Assembly (NCBI GenBank): GCA_011523615.1 | Contig: WTGJ01000027.1 | Location: 758,599-822,598 of the forward strand | Origin: Chloroflexota bacterium | Lineage (GTDB): Bacteria; Chloroflexota; Anaerolineae; Aggregatilineales; Phototrophicaceae | Direction of reading: 5' to 3' | DNA length: 64,000 nucleotides | Part shown: positions 1 to 7,602 of the stretch, in pieces | Position numbering within the stretch: position 1 is the stretch's first letter | How the letters are laid out: each line of letters opens with the position of its first letter | Position numbers and translations under genes: made by a program | The notes under the pieces: generated by a model | Told to the model about the DNA's origin: nothing | The model's database searches: none | What the model saw: only the letters and a program-made list of their open reading frames with translations

Positions 1-258
1 GTCAACGCGATCAGCGCAGGCGCGATCAAGACGTTGGCCGCGGCCGGCATTCCCGGTTTCCGGGATATGTTGCGCTTCACCCAACAGGCGTCTCCCCTGC
101 GCTCCCTCGTACATCAACGTGAAGTCGGCGATGCCGCGTTGTTCCTCGCTTCGGACCTCAGCCGCCAGGTGACCGGAGAAATCTTGCACGTGGACGCGGG
201 CTACCACGTCCTGGGATCTACCATCACCGATGAGATGATGGCTCAGTTAAAGTCCTGA
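1..258 (+). CDS. fabI: Enoyl-[acyl-carrier-protein] reductase, C-terminal part (cut by window edge)
   Basis: This is the last 85 residues of an NADH-dependent enoyl-ACP reductase, which performs the final reduction of each fatty-acid elongation cycle in the cytoplasm. The reading frame is open from base 1. It begins with the FabI-type stretch VNAISAGAIKTLAA, which follows the cofactor-binding core, and continues with FLASDLSRQVTGE and LHVDAGYH, the conserved FabI C-terminal features near the substrate-binding flap. The gene ends at a TGA and converges on the next gene with only six bases between them. The N-terminal Rossmann motif and catalytic Tyr/Lys lie outside the window. A generic SDR is the alternative, but the ISAG-IKTLAA sequence is characteristic of FabI. 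Confidence 0.93.
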   Translation, partial: VNAISAGAIKTLAAAGIPGFRDMLRFTQQASPLRSLVHQREVGDAALFLASDLSRQVTGEILHVDAGYHVLGSTITDEMMAQLKS

Positions 259-264
259 ACACGT

Positions 265-546
265 TCAAGTAAGGCGCTCAACACGTACCGCTGCCGTACG
301 GTATTGCGCGCGGCGGGTGTGTGGACGCACATTTGGCTGCATCGCCAGTTCTTCATCCAGCGTCACCTGGAAACCCTTCGCTGGGAGGATGTAACGAGTT
401 TGCCACAAGCCGTTGTGTTGCATGTTGCGAAAGTAGACCAGATGGCGTTTGCGGTCGATGCGAAGCAAGTGCCATTTTAGGCCTCTCGCATTGGTTTTCA
501 ACAAGTCTTCTGCCAACTGGGCAGGATCCAATTCACGATCACTCAT
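265..546 (-). CDS. Small conserved-type protein of unknown function
   Basis: This is a 93-residue soluble protein that I do not recognise. It has an acidic N-terminus (MSDRELDPAQLAEDLL), a basic, aromatic middle (KWHLLRIDRKRHLVYFRNM) and an arginine-rich tail. There is no signal peptide or membrane segment. The frame stays open further upstream, but the ATG at 546 is preferred: extending it would overlap the xseA start and produces residues with no family character. It is divergent from xseA, so the two share about 60 bases of promoter region, and it converges on fabI. The mix of charged and aromatic residues could suit nucleic-acid or protein binding, but that is only a guess. Confidence 0.55.
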   Translation of the reverse strand: MSDRELDPAQLAEDLLKTNARGLKWHLLRIDRKRHLVYFRNMQHNGLWQTRYILPAKGFQVTLDEELAMQPNVRPHTRRAQYRTAAVRVERLT

Positions 547-570
547 TGATCCATTCTCCACTTCCCTTCC

Positions 571-579
571 TGTTATACT
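571..579 (+). promoter_or_regulatory. Extended -10 promoter element for xseA
   Basis: TGTTATACT fits the TGnTATAAT extended -10 pattern with one mismatch. It lies 30 bases before the xseA ATG at 610. No good -35 box is visible at 17 bases, as is usual for extended -10 promoters. Confidence 0.45.
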
Positions 580-609
580 CAGCTCAAATTCCACAGTTTG
601 GTTCCACCC

Positions 610-1803
610 ATGACAATTTACAGCGTATCTCAGGTCACTGCATATCTGCGAGAAATTCTCGAAGAAGACTATGAGTTGCAAGCGCTGGCGGTTCGTGGGG
701 AAATCTCCAACTCGCAGCGGGCTGCATCCGGCCATTGGTATTTCACCCTGAGCGATCGGGGCGCTCAGCTGCGCTGTGTCTTATGGCGCACGCAGGCAGA
801 GAACATCCTCCACTCACCGGCGGATGGCGCGTCGTACGTCGTTCACGGTCGAATCAGCCTGTATGAAGAGCGTGGCGAACTGCAGCTCTACGTCCTGGAT
901 TTGCAACCCGACGGAGAAGGTACGCTCTATCAACAGTTCATGGAAATCAAAAACCGACTCGAGCAAGAAGGGCTGTTCGACTCCGAGAGAAAGCGCGCCA
1001 TCCCTGCCTACCCCAATGCCATCGGCATCGTCACCTCGCCGGAGGCAGCGGCCTTGCAGGACGTGATGCAAGTGTTGCGGCGCCGTTTTCCCTGTGCGCG
1101 CATCCTGCTCTGCCCGGCCACGGTGCAAGGGGCAAACGCAGCAGCCTCGATGATCCAGGCGCTCGCCCAGTTGGTTGCCGATGGCCGGCCGGAAGTCATC
1201 ATCCTGTGTCGTGGTGGCGGCAGCATGGAAGATCTCTGGCCCTTCAACGACGAAGGCCTCACCCGGGCTGTCGCACACTGTCCCATTCCGGTCGTCACAG
1301 GCATCGGTCATGAAACCGATTTCAGCCTGGTTGATTTTGCGGCCGATCTTCGGGCGCCGACGCCTTCGGTAGCTGCGGAATTGGTTACGCCGGATGGAGA
1401 AAGTTTGCTGAATACCCTGCAGGAAAGCAAAATCGCCCTCAAACGACGGATCCGAGAATACCTACATGATTCCGCAAATCGTTTGCAATTGAGACAGGAC
1501 CGATTGCAACGCGCCTCCCCTCTCCAGAAAATCAATGCGTCCCGCCAATCCATCGATGATCTGCGTGCGCTGCAAGCCATCCTGATCCGGCGAATGTTCA
1601 CCCTGCAGCGAGAACGAGTCCACAATCGCCGGCTGCGACTGGAAGGGAACAACCCCTCTTCCATCCTGCATCGTGGCTATGCCTACATCACCCGTGTGGA
1701 AGATGGTCGACAAATCGAACGGGCGTCCGCGTTGCAGGGAGGCGAGCGACTGAACTTGAATTTCTACGATGGGGTCCGCCAGGCTAAGGCGATGGAGGAG
1801 TAG
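610..1803 (+). CDS. xseA: Exodeoxyribonuclease VII large subunit
   Basis: This is the catalytic subunit of exonuclease VII, which degrades single-stranded DNA from both ends and works in mismatch repair and damage clearance. The 397 residues are near the usual 400-450. An N-terminal OB-fold (about residues 1-95, starting MTIYSVSQVTAYLREILE) is followed by the catalytic domain with CRGGGSMEDLWPFNDE near residue 202 and GIGHETDFSLVDF near 232. A helical stretch rich in Arg, Leu and Gln (about 280-360) should bind XseB. The ATG at 610 is chosen over an in-frame TTG at 598 because it begins the conserved N-terminus. xseB starts two bases after the stop, so the subunits are co-translated. Confidence 0.97.
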   Translation: MTIYSVSQVTAYLREILEEDYELQALAVRGEISNSQRAASGHWYFTLSDRGAQLRCVLWRTQAENILHSPADGASYVVHGRISLYEERGELQLYVLDLQPDGEGTLYQQFMEIKNRLEQEGLFDSERKRAIPAYPNAIGIVTSPEAAALQDVMQVLRRRFPCARILLCPATVQGANAAASMIQALAQLVADGRPEVIILCRGGGSMEDLWPFNDEGLTRAVAHCPIPVVTGIGHETDFSLVDFAADLRAPTPSVAAELVTPDGESLLNTLQESKIALKRRIREYLHDSANRLQLRQDRLQRASPLQKINASRQSIDDLRALQAILIRRMFTLQRERVHNRRLRLEGNNPSSILHRGYAYITRVEDGRQIERASALQGGERLNLNFYDGVRQAKAMEE

Positions 1804-1805
1804 TC

Positions 1806-2024
1806 ATGCAAAAGGAATCACCCCTCAGCTTCGAAGCGGCATTTGCGGAATTGGAATCGACTCTGGCGCAATTGGAATCCGATTCGCTGCCGCTGGAGCA
1901 GGCATTGGCGCTGTATCAGCGTGGCAGCCAATTGGCCCAATACTGCCAATCTTTATTGGACAGCGCGGAGCAACGCCTGGAAGTGCTCGAACAAGGGAAT
2001 CCAGGCCAGCAATCAAGACAGTGA
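1806..2024 (+). CDS. xseB: Exodeoxyribonuclease VII small subunit
   Basis: This 72-residue helical protein binds several copies per XseA and is needed for stable exonuclease VII. The family pattern is clear: SFEAAFAELESTLAQLESDSLPLEQALALYQRG, a coiled-coil hairpin, followed by the short acidic/Gln tail normal for XseB (shown here only in outline: residues 8-40 hold the conserved core). It starts two bases after xseA and ends 12 bases before murJ, which is on the other strand. Confidence 0.95.
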   Translation: MQKESPLSFEAAFAELESTLAQLESDSLPLEQALALYQRGSQLAQYCQSLLDSAEQRLEVLEQGNPGQQSRQ

Positions 2025-2036
2025 AGTCCTGTCTGG

Positions 2037-3677
2037 CTAATTCCTAAATTGCAAGACCCGCGCGAAGTGGCGGCTCATGGCTCGAAAGGCTTGCGAGATT
2101 TCTGCCAAGCGCAGCAATGAACCCAGGGCGGCGTAAGTCATCATGCCCAAAATCAGAGCCAGCAACAATACCCAGCCATCGTAGAATTGACCGCGAATAT
2201 CCAATACCCAAACGACCATCAAGCCCATCCCTGCCGTGGCGAGGCACATTTTCAGACCCGCAAGCAGCAATTCCCGCACCCAATTCCCCCCGATGCGTCG
2301 CTGCAACCGAGCAATCAGTATCAGTGATTCGGCCGTAGTAGTGAGCGCATTGGCCAGGGCCAATCCAGCAAAGGAGCCGCGTTCCAACTGGCCGGGATTC
2401 CCGATGTATTGGATCAAAATCAGACTCAAGCCGATGTTACCCAACATCGCCAGTGCCCCGAATATGACTGGGGTTCGGGTATCTTCCAACGCGTAAAATG
2501 CGCGGGAGAGCACCTCGATCATCACGAACGCGGGTAAGCCAAGGGCATAAAATCGCAAAGCCCAGGCAGTAGCTTGAGTGCTGCTCGCGCTCCAAACTCC
2601 GCGCTGCAGCAAAACGCTGAGCACCAGGTCACTGAGCAGGATCATGCCCACCATGCTGGGTATGGCCAGCAACAGAGCACCCCGCAAAGATTGAACCAAT
2701 CGCGCTTGAAAAGCCTTGAAATCGGCCGCCTGGTGAGTGGCGGCGAGGGTAGGAAACACCGCCGTTCCGACGCTTTGACCGATCAAGCCAATTACGAAGA
2801 ATACGAACACAAAAGCGTTGCTCAATGCGGTTCGGCTGCCGGCGATCATCTGTGAGGTGAGCACCACATTGACCAAGAAATTCACGCGCACGACGGCCAA
2901 GCCCAACATGCGCGGGATCATCAACTTCAGGACATCGATCGTCCCTTCAACATGGAAACGCCGAGTGAAAGTGAACTTTCCGCCCAGGCCGCGCAAACCC
3001 GGGAGTTGAACCAACAAGTGCAGCCAGGCACTCAAGATTGCGCCCAGGGCCAGGCCGTATACGTTGGCAGCTCCCACTTGACCGATGCCTCGGTCAGGTG
3101 GCAACCAATCGGCCAGGACCAAGGCACCAAAGATGATTCCCAGATTGTTCATGCCGATGGCCAGGGCGGGCAAAGCAAAACGACCATGACTCTGCAACAC
3201 ACTCATCAACAACCCACTGATGCTGAAGATGCAGGGAGTGAGCATCATCCATTGCGTCAATTCGGACGTCAAGCGCTGCTGTTCTGGGCTTGCCCCACGT
3301 TCCAACAGCGGTACAACGTAGGGTGCCAATGCCATCGTCGCGACACTCAAGACGAGCGCGGCGCCGCTGGTGAGGGTCAAGACCGAACGAGTCAATCGCC
3401 AGGCAGCCGCTTCATCGGTTTCTCGGAGGCGGGCAAATACCGGCACAAAAGCCGAACCCAGCGCCCCCCCGGCAACCAACACAAAAATCAGCTCTGGCAG
3501 CTGTTGAGCGGCGTTAAAGGCATCGGCGGCGCTGCGCGTGCCGAATTTCGCCGCAATGACCGCTGTCCGCGCGATGCCCAACATGCCACTCGCAAAAAAA
3601 CCGAGCAGCATCACGGCAATGGCCCGCCACAGCCGGGAACCCGTCAAAGTTCCGCCGGTTGCCATTTCCGAGTCCAT
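2037..3677 (-). CDS. murJ: Lipid II flippase MurJ (MviN family)
   Basis: This is a 546-residue polytopic inner-membrane protein of the MOP exporter superfamily that flips lipid II to the outer face for peptidoglycan synthesis. The N-terminus has the typical MurJ sequence FASGMLGIARTAVIAAKFG, and the second helix region keeps ELIFVLVAGGALGSAFVPVF. About 13-14 hydrophobic segments are visible, as expected. It is the last gene of a minus-strand run (thiamine pyrophosphokinase, DUF402, PucC-like carrier, murJ) and starts 12 bases after the carrier's stop. The presence of murJ implies a peptidoglycan-containing wall. A related O-antigen or other MOP flippase is less likely given the N-terminal match and length. 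Confidence 0.95.
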   Translation of the reverse strand: MDSEMATGGTLTGSRLWRAIAVMLLGFFASGMLGIARTAVIAAKFGTRSAADAFNAAQQLPELIFVLVAGGALGSAFVPVFARLRETDEAAAWRLTRSVLTLTSGAALVLSVATMALAPYVVPLLERGASPEQQRLTSELTQWMMLTPCIFSISGLLMSVLQSHGRFALPALAIGMNNLGIIFGALVLADWLPPDRGIGQVGAANVYGLALGAILSAWLHLLVQLPGLRGLGGKFTFTRRFHVEGTIDVLKLMIPRMLGLAVVRVNFLVNVVLTSQMIAGSRTALSNAFVFVFFVIGLIGQSVGTAVFPTLAATHQAADFKAFQARLVQSLRGALLLAIPSMVGMILLSDLVLSVLLQRGVWSASSTQATAWALRFYALGLPAFVMIEVLSRAFYALEDTRTPVIFGALAMLGNIGLSLILIQYIGNPGQLERGSFAGLALANALTTTAESLILIARLQRRIGGNWVRELLLAGLKMCLATAGMGLMVVWVLDIRGQFYDGWVLLLALILGMMTYAALGSLLRLAEISQAFRAMSRHFARVLQFRN

Positions 3678-3689
3678 CGCGTGATTTGG

Positions 3690-5093
3690 TTAACTTTCTA
3701 AACTCTCCGCCAAATCGGATATCCCGACCTCAGCCGTTCTGGAGCCAATCGGTGCATCGCGCAGCTGCTCTTTGACCTGCATCAACAAGAACCAGGAAAT
3801 CGTGATCCCCAGGGCCTCTAAGAGGAACAGCGTGCCATATGAATTGGCCAGAGAAAGGCCGAGAGTATGCAACAGATCCCGCACCACGCCGCCGGCAAAT
3901 ACGCCGACCCCACGAGAGAGGGTGATGACGACGGTCCAGATCCCCATGAACGTGCCAGCCCGATCGGCTGGGCTGAAGTCCATCATCAAGCCCAGTGTTC
4001 CCACATTCCAAACGCCAAGGCCCACACCCAGGAGGATCAAGCCGGGCATCATAAATACCGCGGCATCCCACAATGCGGCGAAAGCAAAAAGAGCGATGGC
4101 AAGGGTGAGCAATATCGTGCCCCAGCTGGCGAGGGTGATGTGGCGAACTCGCTCCCATTTGCGCAAGGCATACAATGCAATCAAAGAGCTGAGGATCGAC
4201 ATGCCACCCCAATAGGCTGCGAAACGTGCCGTCTCTTCATTGGATGAATCAAAAACATCGCCGGCAAACGGTTCCAAGACAACGTCTTGAAAAAACACGA
4301 ATACGAAAGAAAAAACCAGAAACAACAGAAAGTACCGCAAGTCGGTTTGTTGCCAGATCAGCTTCAACTCGGTTCGGTAATGCCCCTGCCGCAGCGCGGT
4401 ATTGGCGCTCGCACGGTCGCGGCGACCGAGTCTCTCCTCACCTGCCAAAGAGATCAACCACAGGACGGCGACGATTCCTCCCGCGATGAAAAAGAGCGAT
4501 CGGATGGTCGAGGGTGTCAATTGGAGGAGCTCGCCACCTTCTTCTGGAATCAAGACGCCAAACAAAATGCCGGCCAGCATGAAACCCAGGAGTAGGAAAG
4601 TCCATACGATGCCGACGACTTGTCCACGTTGGGATTGGGGTGCGCGGTCATACAGGAAAGCGAGAAAGGTGCTACCGGATAAGGCGTTGCCAAAGCTGAA
4701 GAGCAACAACGCCACCGCAAAGACGATCCAATCTGACCTGGTGATCGCCGTGCTTCCCAACTGGCTGAATTTTCGCGAAATCTCCGCCGTCTGCCAGCCA
4801 GTCCAGAGAATGCCGATGGTCATCAAGAGACGGCCCATCCAGATCCATGCCAGCCTCCTCGTTCCCAGCAAGCGATGCCGGTCGGACATTTCACCGGACC
4901 AGATGCCAATGGGCGTGAGGAAATAGCGCAGGCTGAGCAACAGGGCGACGGGGGTTGCGCTGAAGCCGAAATCACTGATCATGATGCGGTTCCAAACGCC
5001 CGTGGTCAACACATCGGCAATGCCCGATCCGAGGTGAAACAAGGCTATTTTTACGTTTCGCAGGAGGCTGAGAGGGCTTTGTTCAGGCTTCAT
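3690..5093 (-). CDS. PucC-like major facilitator superfamily transporter
   Basis: This is a 467-residue, roughly 12-helix membrane protein of the PUCC branch of the major facilitator superfamily. That branch is known from light-harvesting complex assembly (PucC, LhaA) but is also found in non-phototrophs. The N-terminal segment SLLRNVKIALFHLGSGIADV, then LTTGVWNRIMISDFG and a later DRHRLLGTRRLAWIWMGRLL, match the PUCC pattern of helix 1, a conserved Asn-Arg-Val/Ile-Met stretch and a charged cytoplasmic loop. The ATG at 5093 overlaps the stop of the DUF402 gene in an ATGA arrangement, which decides the start and indicates translational coupling. No bacteriochlorophyll or reaction-centre genes occur nearby, so the cargo is unknown. 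Confidence 0.82.
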   Translation of the reverse strand: MKPEQSPLSLLRNVKIALFHLGSGIADVLTTGVWNRIMISDFGFSATPVALLLSLRYFLTPIGIWSGEMSDRHRLLGTRRLAWIWMGRLLMTIGILWTGWQTAEISRKFSQLGSTAITRSDWIVFAVALLLFSFGNALSGSTFLAFLYDRAPQSQRGQVVGIVWTFLLLGFMLAGILFGVLIPEEGGELLQLTPSTIRSLFFIAGGIVAVLWLISLAGEERLGRRDRASANTALRQGHYRTELKLIWQQTDLRYFLLFLVFSFVFVFFQDVVLEPFAGDVFDSSNEETARFAAYWGGMSILSSLIALYALRKWERVRHITLASWGTILLTLAIALFAFAALWDAAVFMMPGLILLGVGLGVWNVGTLGLMMDFSPADRAGTFMGIWTVVITLSRGVGVFAGGVVRDLLHTLGLSLANSYGTLFLLEALGITISWFLLMQVKEQLRDAPIGSRTAEVGISDLAESLES

Positions 5094-5581
5094 CTTCGGC
5101 TCGACTCGATCGAGTGGGAGGATGGATCGCCGAAAGGAAATTGGCTGGTGTGAACGAGTTGTTTGATTTCTCGAAACGCAGCAGCCACTGCCCACCTTTC
5201 GGTTACTGTTATGGATAAACTCAAGTATTCCTTTAAATCCAGGATTTGGATTTGTTTGGTGGGAGTGATTGCCAGATCCAAACTCAAATCATCGGCAACC
5301 ACGAAATCATCTCCCATTTCAGCAGGTCGGGTGAAGTTACAGTACCATCCTTTCAGTTCCATGGTTTGTTGATTCCGAATCAGGAAAACATTATACCAGC
5401 GGTCCGTAAAGAACCATTCGGTGAGCCGATCGCCCTCACAAAGGTGGATGCTGCCCACCGCCGTATCCGCACGAGTGAAAACGGCCCGCAAGCAAATGCT
5501 GGTTGCATCCCGATGCAAGATCTCTTCAGCAGGATAGCGGGTGACTTCCGCACCCTGAGAATCACGTTTGATCACCCACAT
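5090..5581 (-). CDS. DUF402 family protein
   Basis: This 163-residue cytoplasmic protein has the DUF402 fold known from FomD and Ntdp nucleoside di/triphosphatases, a metal-dependent phosphate-ester hydrolase group. Visible family features are FFTDRWYNVFLIRNQQ, then KGWYCNFTRPAE (the Trp-Tyr-x-Asn strand) and DLSLDLAITPTKQIQILDL, with acidic residues that bind metal in relatives. A nucleotide phosphatase or RNA-linked role is inferred from the family; the substrate is unknown. Its TGA overlaps the ATG of the PucC-like carrier by four bases, and it begins nine bases after the thiamine pyrophosphokinase stop, so it belongs to that operon. Confidence 0.8.
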   Translation of the reverse strand: MWVIKRDSQGAEVTRYPAEEILHRDATSICLRAVFTRADTAVGSIHLCEGDRLTEWFFTDRWYNVFLIRNQQTMELKGWYCNFTRPAEMGDDFVVADDLSLDLAITPTKQIQILDLKEYLSLSITVTERWAVAAAFREIKQLVHTSQFPFGDPSSHSIESSRR

Positions 5582-5590
5582 GCTCGCCTC

Positions 5591-6244
5591 TCAGATCGGG
5601 CGCACCTCTTGGACGGAACACAAAATCCCCGAAGAGAAACGTACTTCTGCTTCGGGGCCCGTGAGCTCATTGCTGATCCCTCGGCCACGAACCATGAATA
5701 AGGTTTCGTCAACGAGGGGGTATTTCAATCCCCGCGTATGGATGCCGTTGACTTCAGGAGTGAGGGGGATCAAGGAGAGGCGATCGTGCTGCATTCCAGC
5801 GAAGGGAATCACGCCAGGATGATGGACTTGCAAGACTTCATTGCCACTGATCATTTGGATCTTTCGCCCTTTCAGTTCGGGGGCGGCAAGGATCATCACA
5901 TTGCTGAATTCCTGATCGAAACGGCCGCCGAAAGCCGCCAGGATTTGAATGTGCCGGTAACCCTGTTGCGTTGCCCAAGCAAGACACAATTCCAGATCGG
6001 TCTCGTTTTTCTCTACACCATAGCGCACCACCGTGGTGCCCGCCGCCGTCAATCGTCGCACGATTCCTTCTGGTGTGGAATCCAAATCGCCAATCAGGGC
6101 ACGCACTGGCAGGTCCAATGAAAGTGCATAGCGAACCCCGCCATCGGCGGCGATCACATCGGCATCAGCAAATTCGGCAAGGGCCCGATCGACGGCAACG
6201 CCTTCCCGCCATTCCCCGTTGGCGAACATCAACGCTCTGCGCAT
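5591..6244 (-). CDS. Thiamine pyrophosphokinase
   Basis: This 217-residue cytoplasmic enzyme transfers pyrophosphate from ATP to thiamine, giving thiamine diphosphate. The family motifs are all present: AADGGVRYA (32-40), GDLDST (52-57, metal/ATP binding), EKNETDLELCLAW (78-90) and GGRFDQEFSNV (106-116). The C-terminal half is the beta-sandwich that completes the thiamine site across the dimer. The ATG at 6244 is chosen because a purine-rich AAGGGTGGGGA Shine-Dalgarno region directly precedes it; an ATG at 6289 is the alternative. It heads the minus-strand operon that ends in murJ and is divergent from the DUF3048 gene. Confidence 0.93.
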   Translation of the reverse strand: MRRALMFANGEWREGVAVDRALAEFADADVIAADGGVRYALSLDLPVRALIGDLDSTPEGIVRRLTAAGTTVVRYGVEKNETDLELCLAWATQQGYRHIQILAAFGGRFDQEFSNVMILAAPELKGRKIQMISGNEVLQVHHPGVIPFAGMQHDRLSLIPLTPEVNGIHTRGLKYPLVDETLFMVRGRGISNELTGPEAEVRFSSGILCSVQEVRPI

Positions 6245-6270
6245 TCCCCACCCTTCATGAACCACCGTCC

Positions 6271-6297
6271 TGCACAGATTCCCCTGCATTCTATAAT
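6271..6297 (+). promoter_or_regulatory. Putative sigma-70 promoter for the DUF3048 gene
   Basis: A perfect TATAAT at 6292-6297 lies 33 bases before the ATG at 6331. The best -35 candidate is TGCACA at 6271-6276 with a short 15-base spacer, so the -35 assignment is weak. Confidence 0.45.
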
Positions 6298-6330
6298 GAA
6301 TGAGATTCTGGATGAAATCTGAGCGAGTGG

Positions 6331-7533
6331 ATGGGAATGCGCAGAAAAACCACTTGGTTTTTGACCTTGGCGACGATTCTTTGTACTGCCATCGGCAGCG
6401 CAGTTGGGCAAGAACCGACACCCACAGAGGACGATCAAGTTACGATCATCGTCCCCAAACTGGCCGGCACCGCTGAATCTCCTACTTCCACGCCAGGGGA
6501 AATACAGCCCACCGCAACTGCCACACTCCGCGCACCCATCCGTGAAATCGTCCAATTTGAACCGTATCAAATCCCTACCGATGTGAACCCTTTGACGGGT
6601 CTCCGCACCGATCCGGCCATCTTGGATCGCCGCCCACTGGTCATCAAAGTTTCCAATGCACCGGCCTCCGTCCGCCCGCAGGCAGGTTTGGGCAGCGCTG
6701 ATGTGGTCATCGAACACATTGTCGAATCCGGTTTGACGCGCTTGTCGGCTGTGTTTTATGGCGAAACGCCAGAGCGGGTCGGTTCCGTTCGCAGCGCGCG
6801 CTTGATCGATACGGATATTGTGCGGATGTACGATGCTTTGCTTGCCTATTCCGGTGGCAGCCAGGGCGTTCGTGACGACATCTATTGGTACATCCCCTAT
6901 CGCCGGATCTTTTTGGATGGCGCCACCACCGAATTCGTGCGCGATTGGGACGTTGCCGCGCCGCACAATCTATACGCCTTACCGGCAGAAATTTGGGAAG
7001 GGGCAGAACGCCTGGGTGAAAGAGCCAGACCCGAAGACATCCACGGTAACGCTTTCCGCACCCTCCCTCCCGCCGGCGCCCAGGAAAGCGCATCGCACGT
7101 GGAAGTCAAGCATGTTTCTCTGATCGCTGAGTGGTTTTATGATGCCGAACTGCGCCAGTACTTGCGCTTTACCGATGGCGAGATGCACCTGGATGCACTC
7201 AGTGGCCAACCGCTGGCCGTAGAAAATGTGCTGGTGGTCTACGCCTATCATGAACTGACCGATATCGTAGAAGATGTCTGGAATGAGCAAGTCTCATACG
7301 GCCACCGAATTTCATTGCTGCAGAGTGGCGATCTGCTCCTTTTTCGCGATGGCCAAGTCTATCGAGGGCGCTGGTCCCGACCGAGCGCGAGCGAGCAGCT
7401 GCGTTTCTATGATCAGGAAAACCTGCCTTTGTACTTGAAACCGGGTTCATCCTGGATCCACATCGTGAGACTCCCGCAACAAATGCGTTCCGACGCCGAA
7501 TGGGTGCGCTGGGATGATGAAGGGCTGCAGTGA
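6331..7533 (+). CDS. Secreted DUF3048 (YerB-like) protein
   Basis: This 400-residue exported protein begins with a charged n-region and hydrophobic stretch (residues 4-26, ending AIGSAVGQ) that reads as a signal peptide. A Thr/Pro-rich linker follows (about 27-75), then the DUF3048 domain: NPLTGLRTDP, RRPLVIKVSNAPASVRPQAG, SADVVIEHIVESGLTRLSAV and RVGSVRSARLIDTDIV. DUF3048 proteins such as Bacillus YerB are cell-surface proteins of unknown function. No lipobox cysteine is present at the cleavage region, so the protein may be released or held by the uncleaved helix. ATG 6331 and ATG 6337 are both possible starts. Confidence 0.88.
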   Translation: MGMRRKTTWFLTLATILCTAIGSAVGQEPTPTEDDQVTIIVPKLAGTAESPTSTPGEIQPTATATLRAPIREIVQFEPYQIPTDVNPLTGLRTDPAILDRRPLVIKVSNAPASVRPQAGLGSADVVIEHIVESGLTRLSAVFYGETPERVGSVRSARLIDTDIVRMYDALLAYSGGSQGVRDDIYWYIPYRRIFLDGATTEFVRDWDVAAPHNLYALPAEIWEGAERLGERARPEDIHGNAFRTLPPAGAQESASHVEVKHVSLIAEWFYDAELRQYLRFTDGEMHLDALSGQPLAVENVLVVYAYHELTDIVEDVWNEQVSYGHRISLLQSGDLLLFRDGQVYRGRWSRPSASEQLRFYDQENLPLYLKPGSSWIHIVRLPQQMRSDAEWVRWDDEGLQ

Positions 7534-7602
7534 TTTGGCACTCTTCAGAACTTGCCGTAACCGATATCGCTGGATCGATGCTGAGTGCGTTCGCGCGGCG
7601 CT

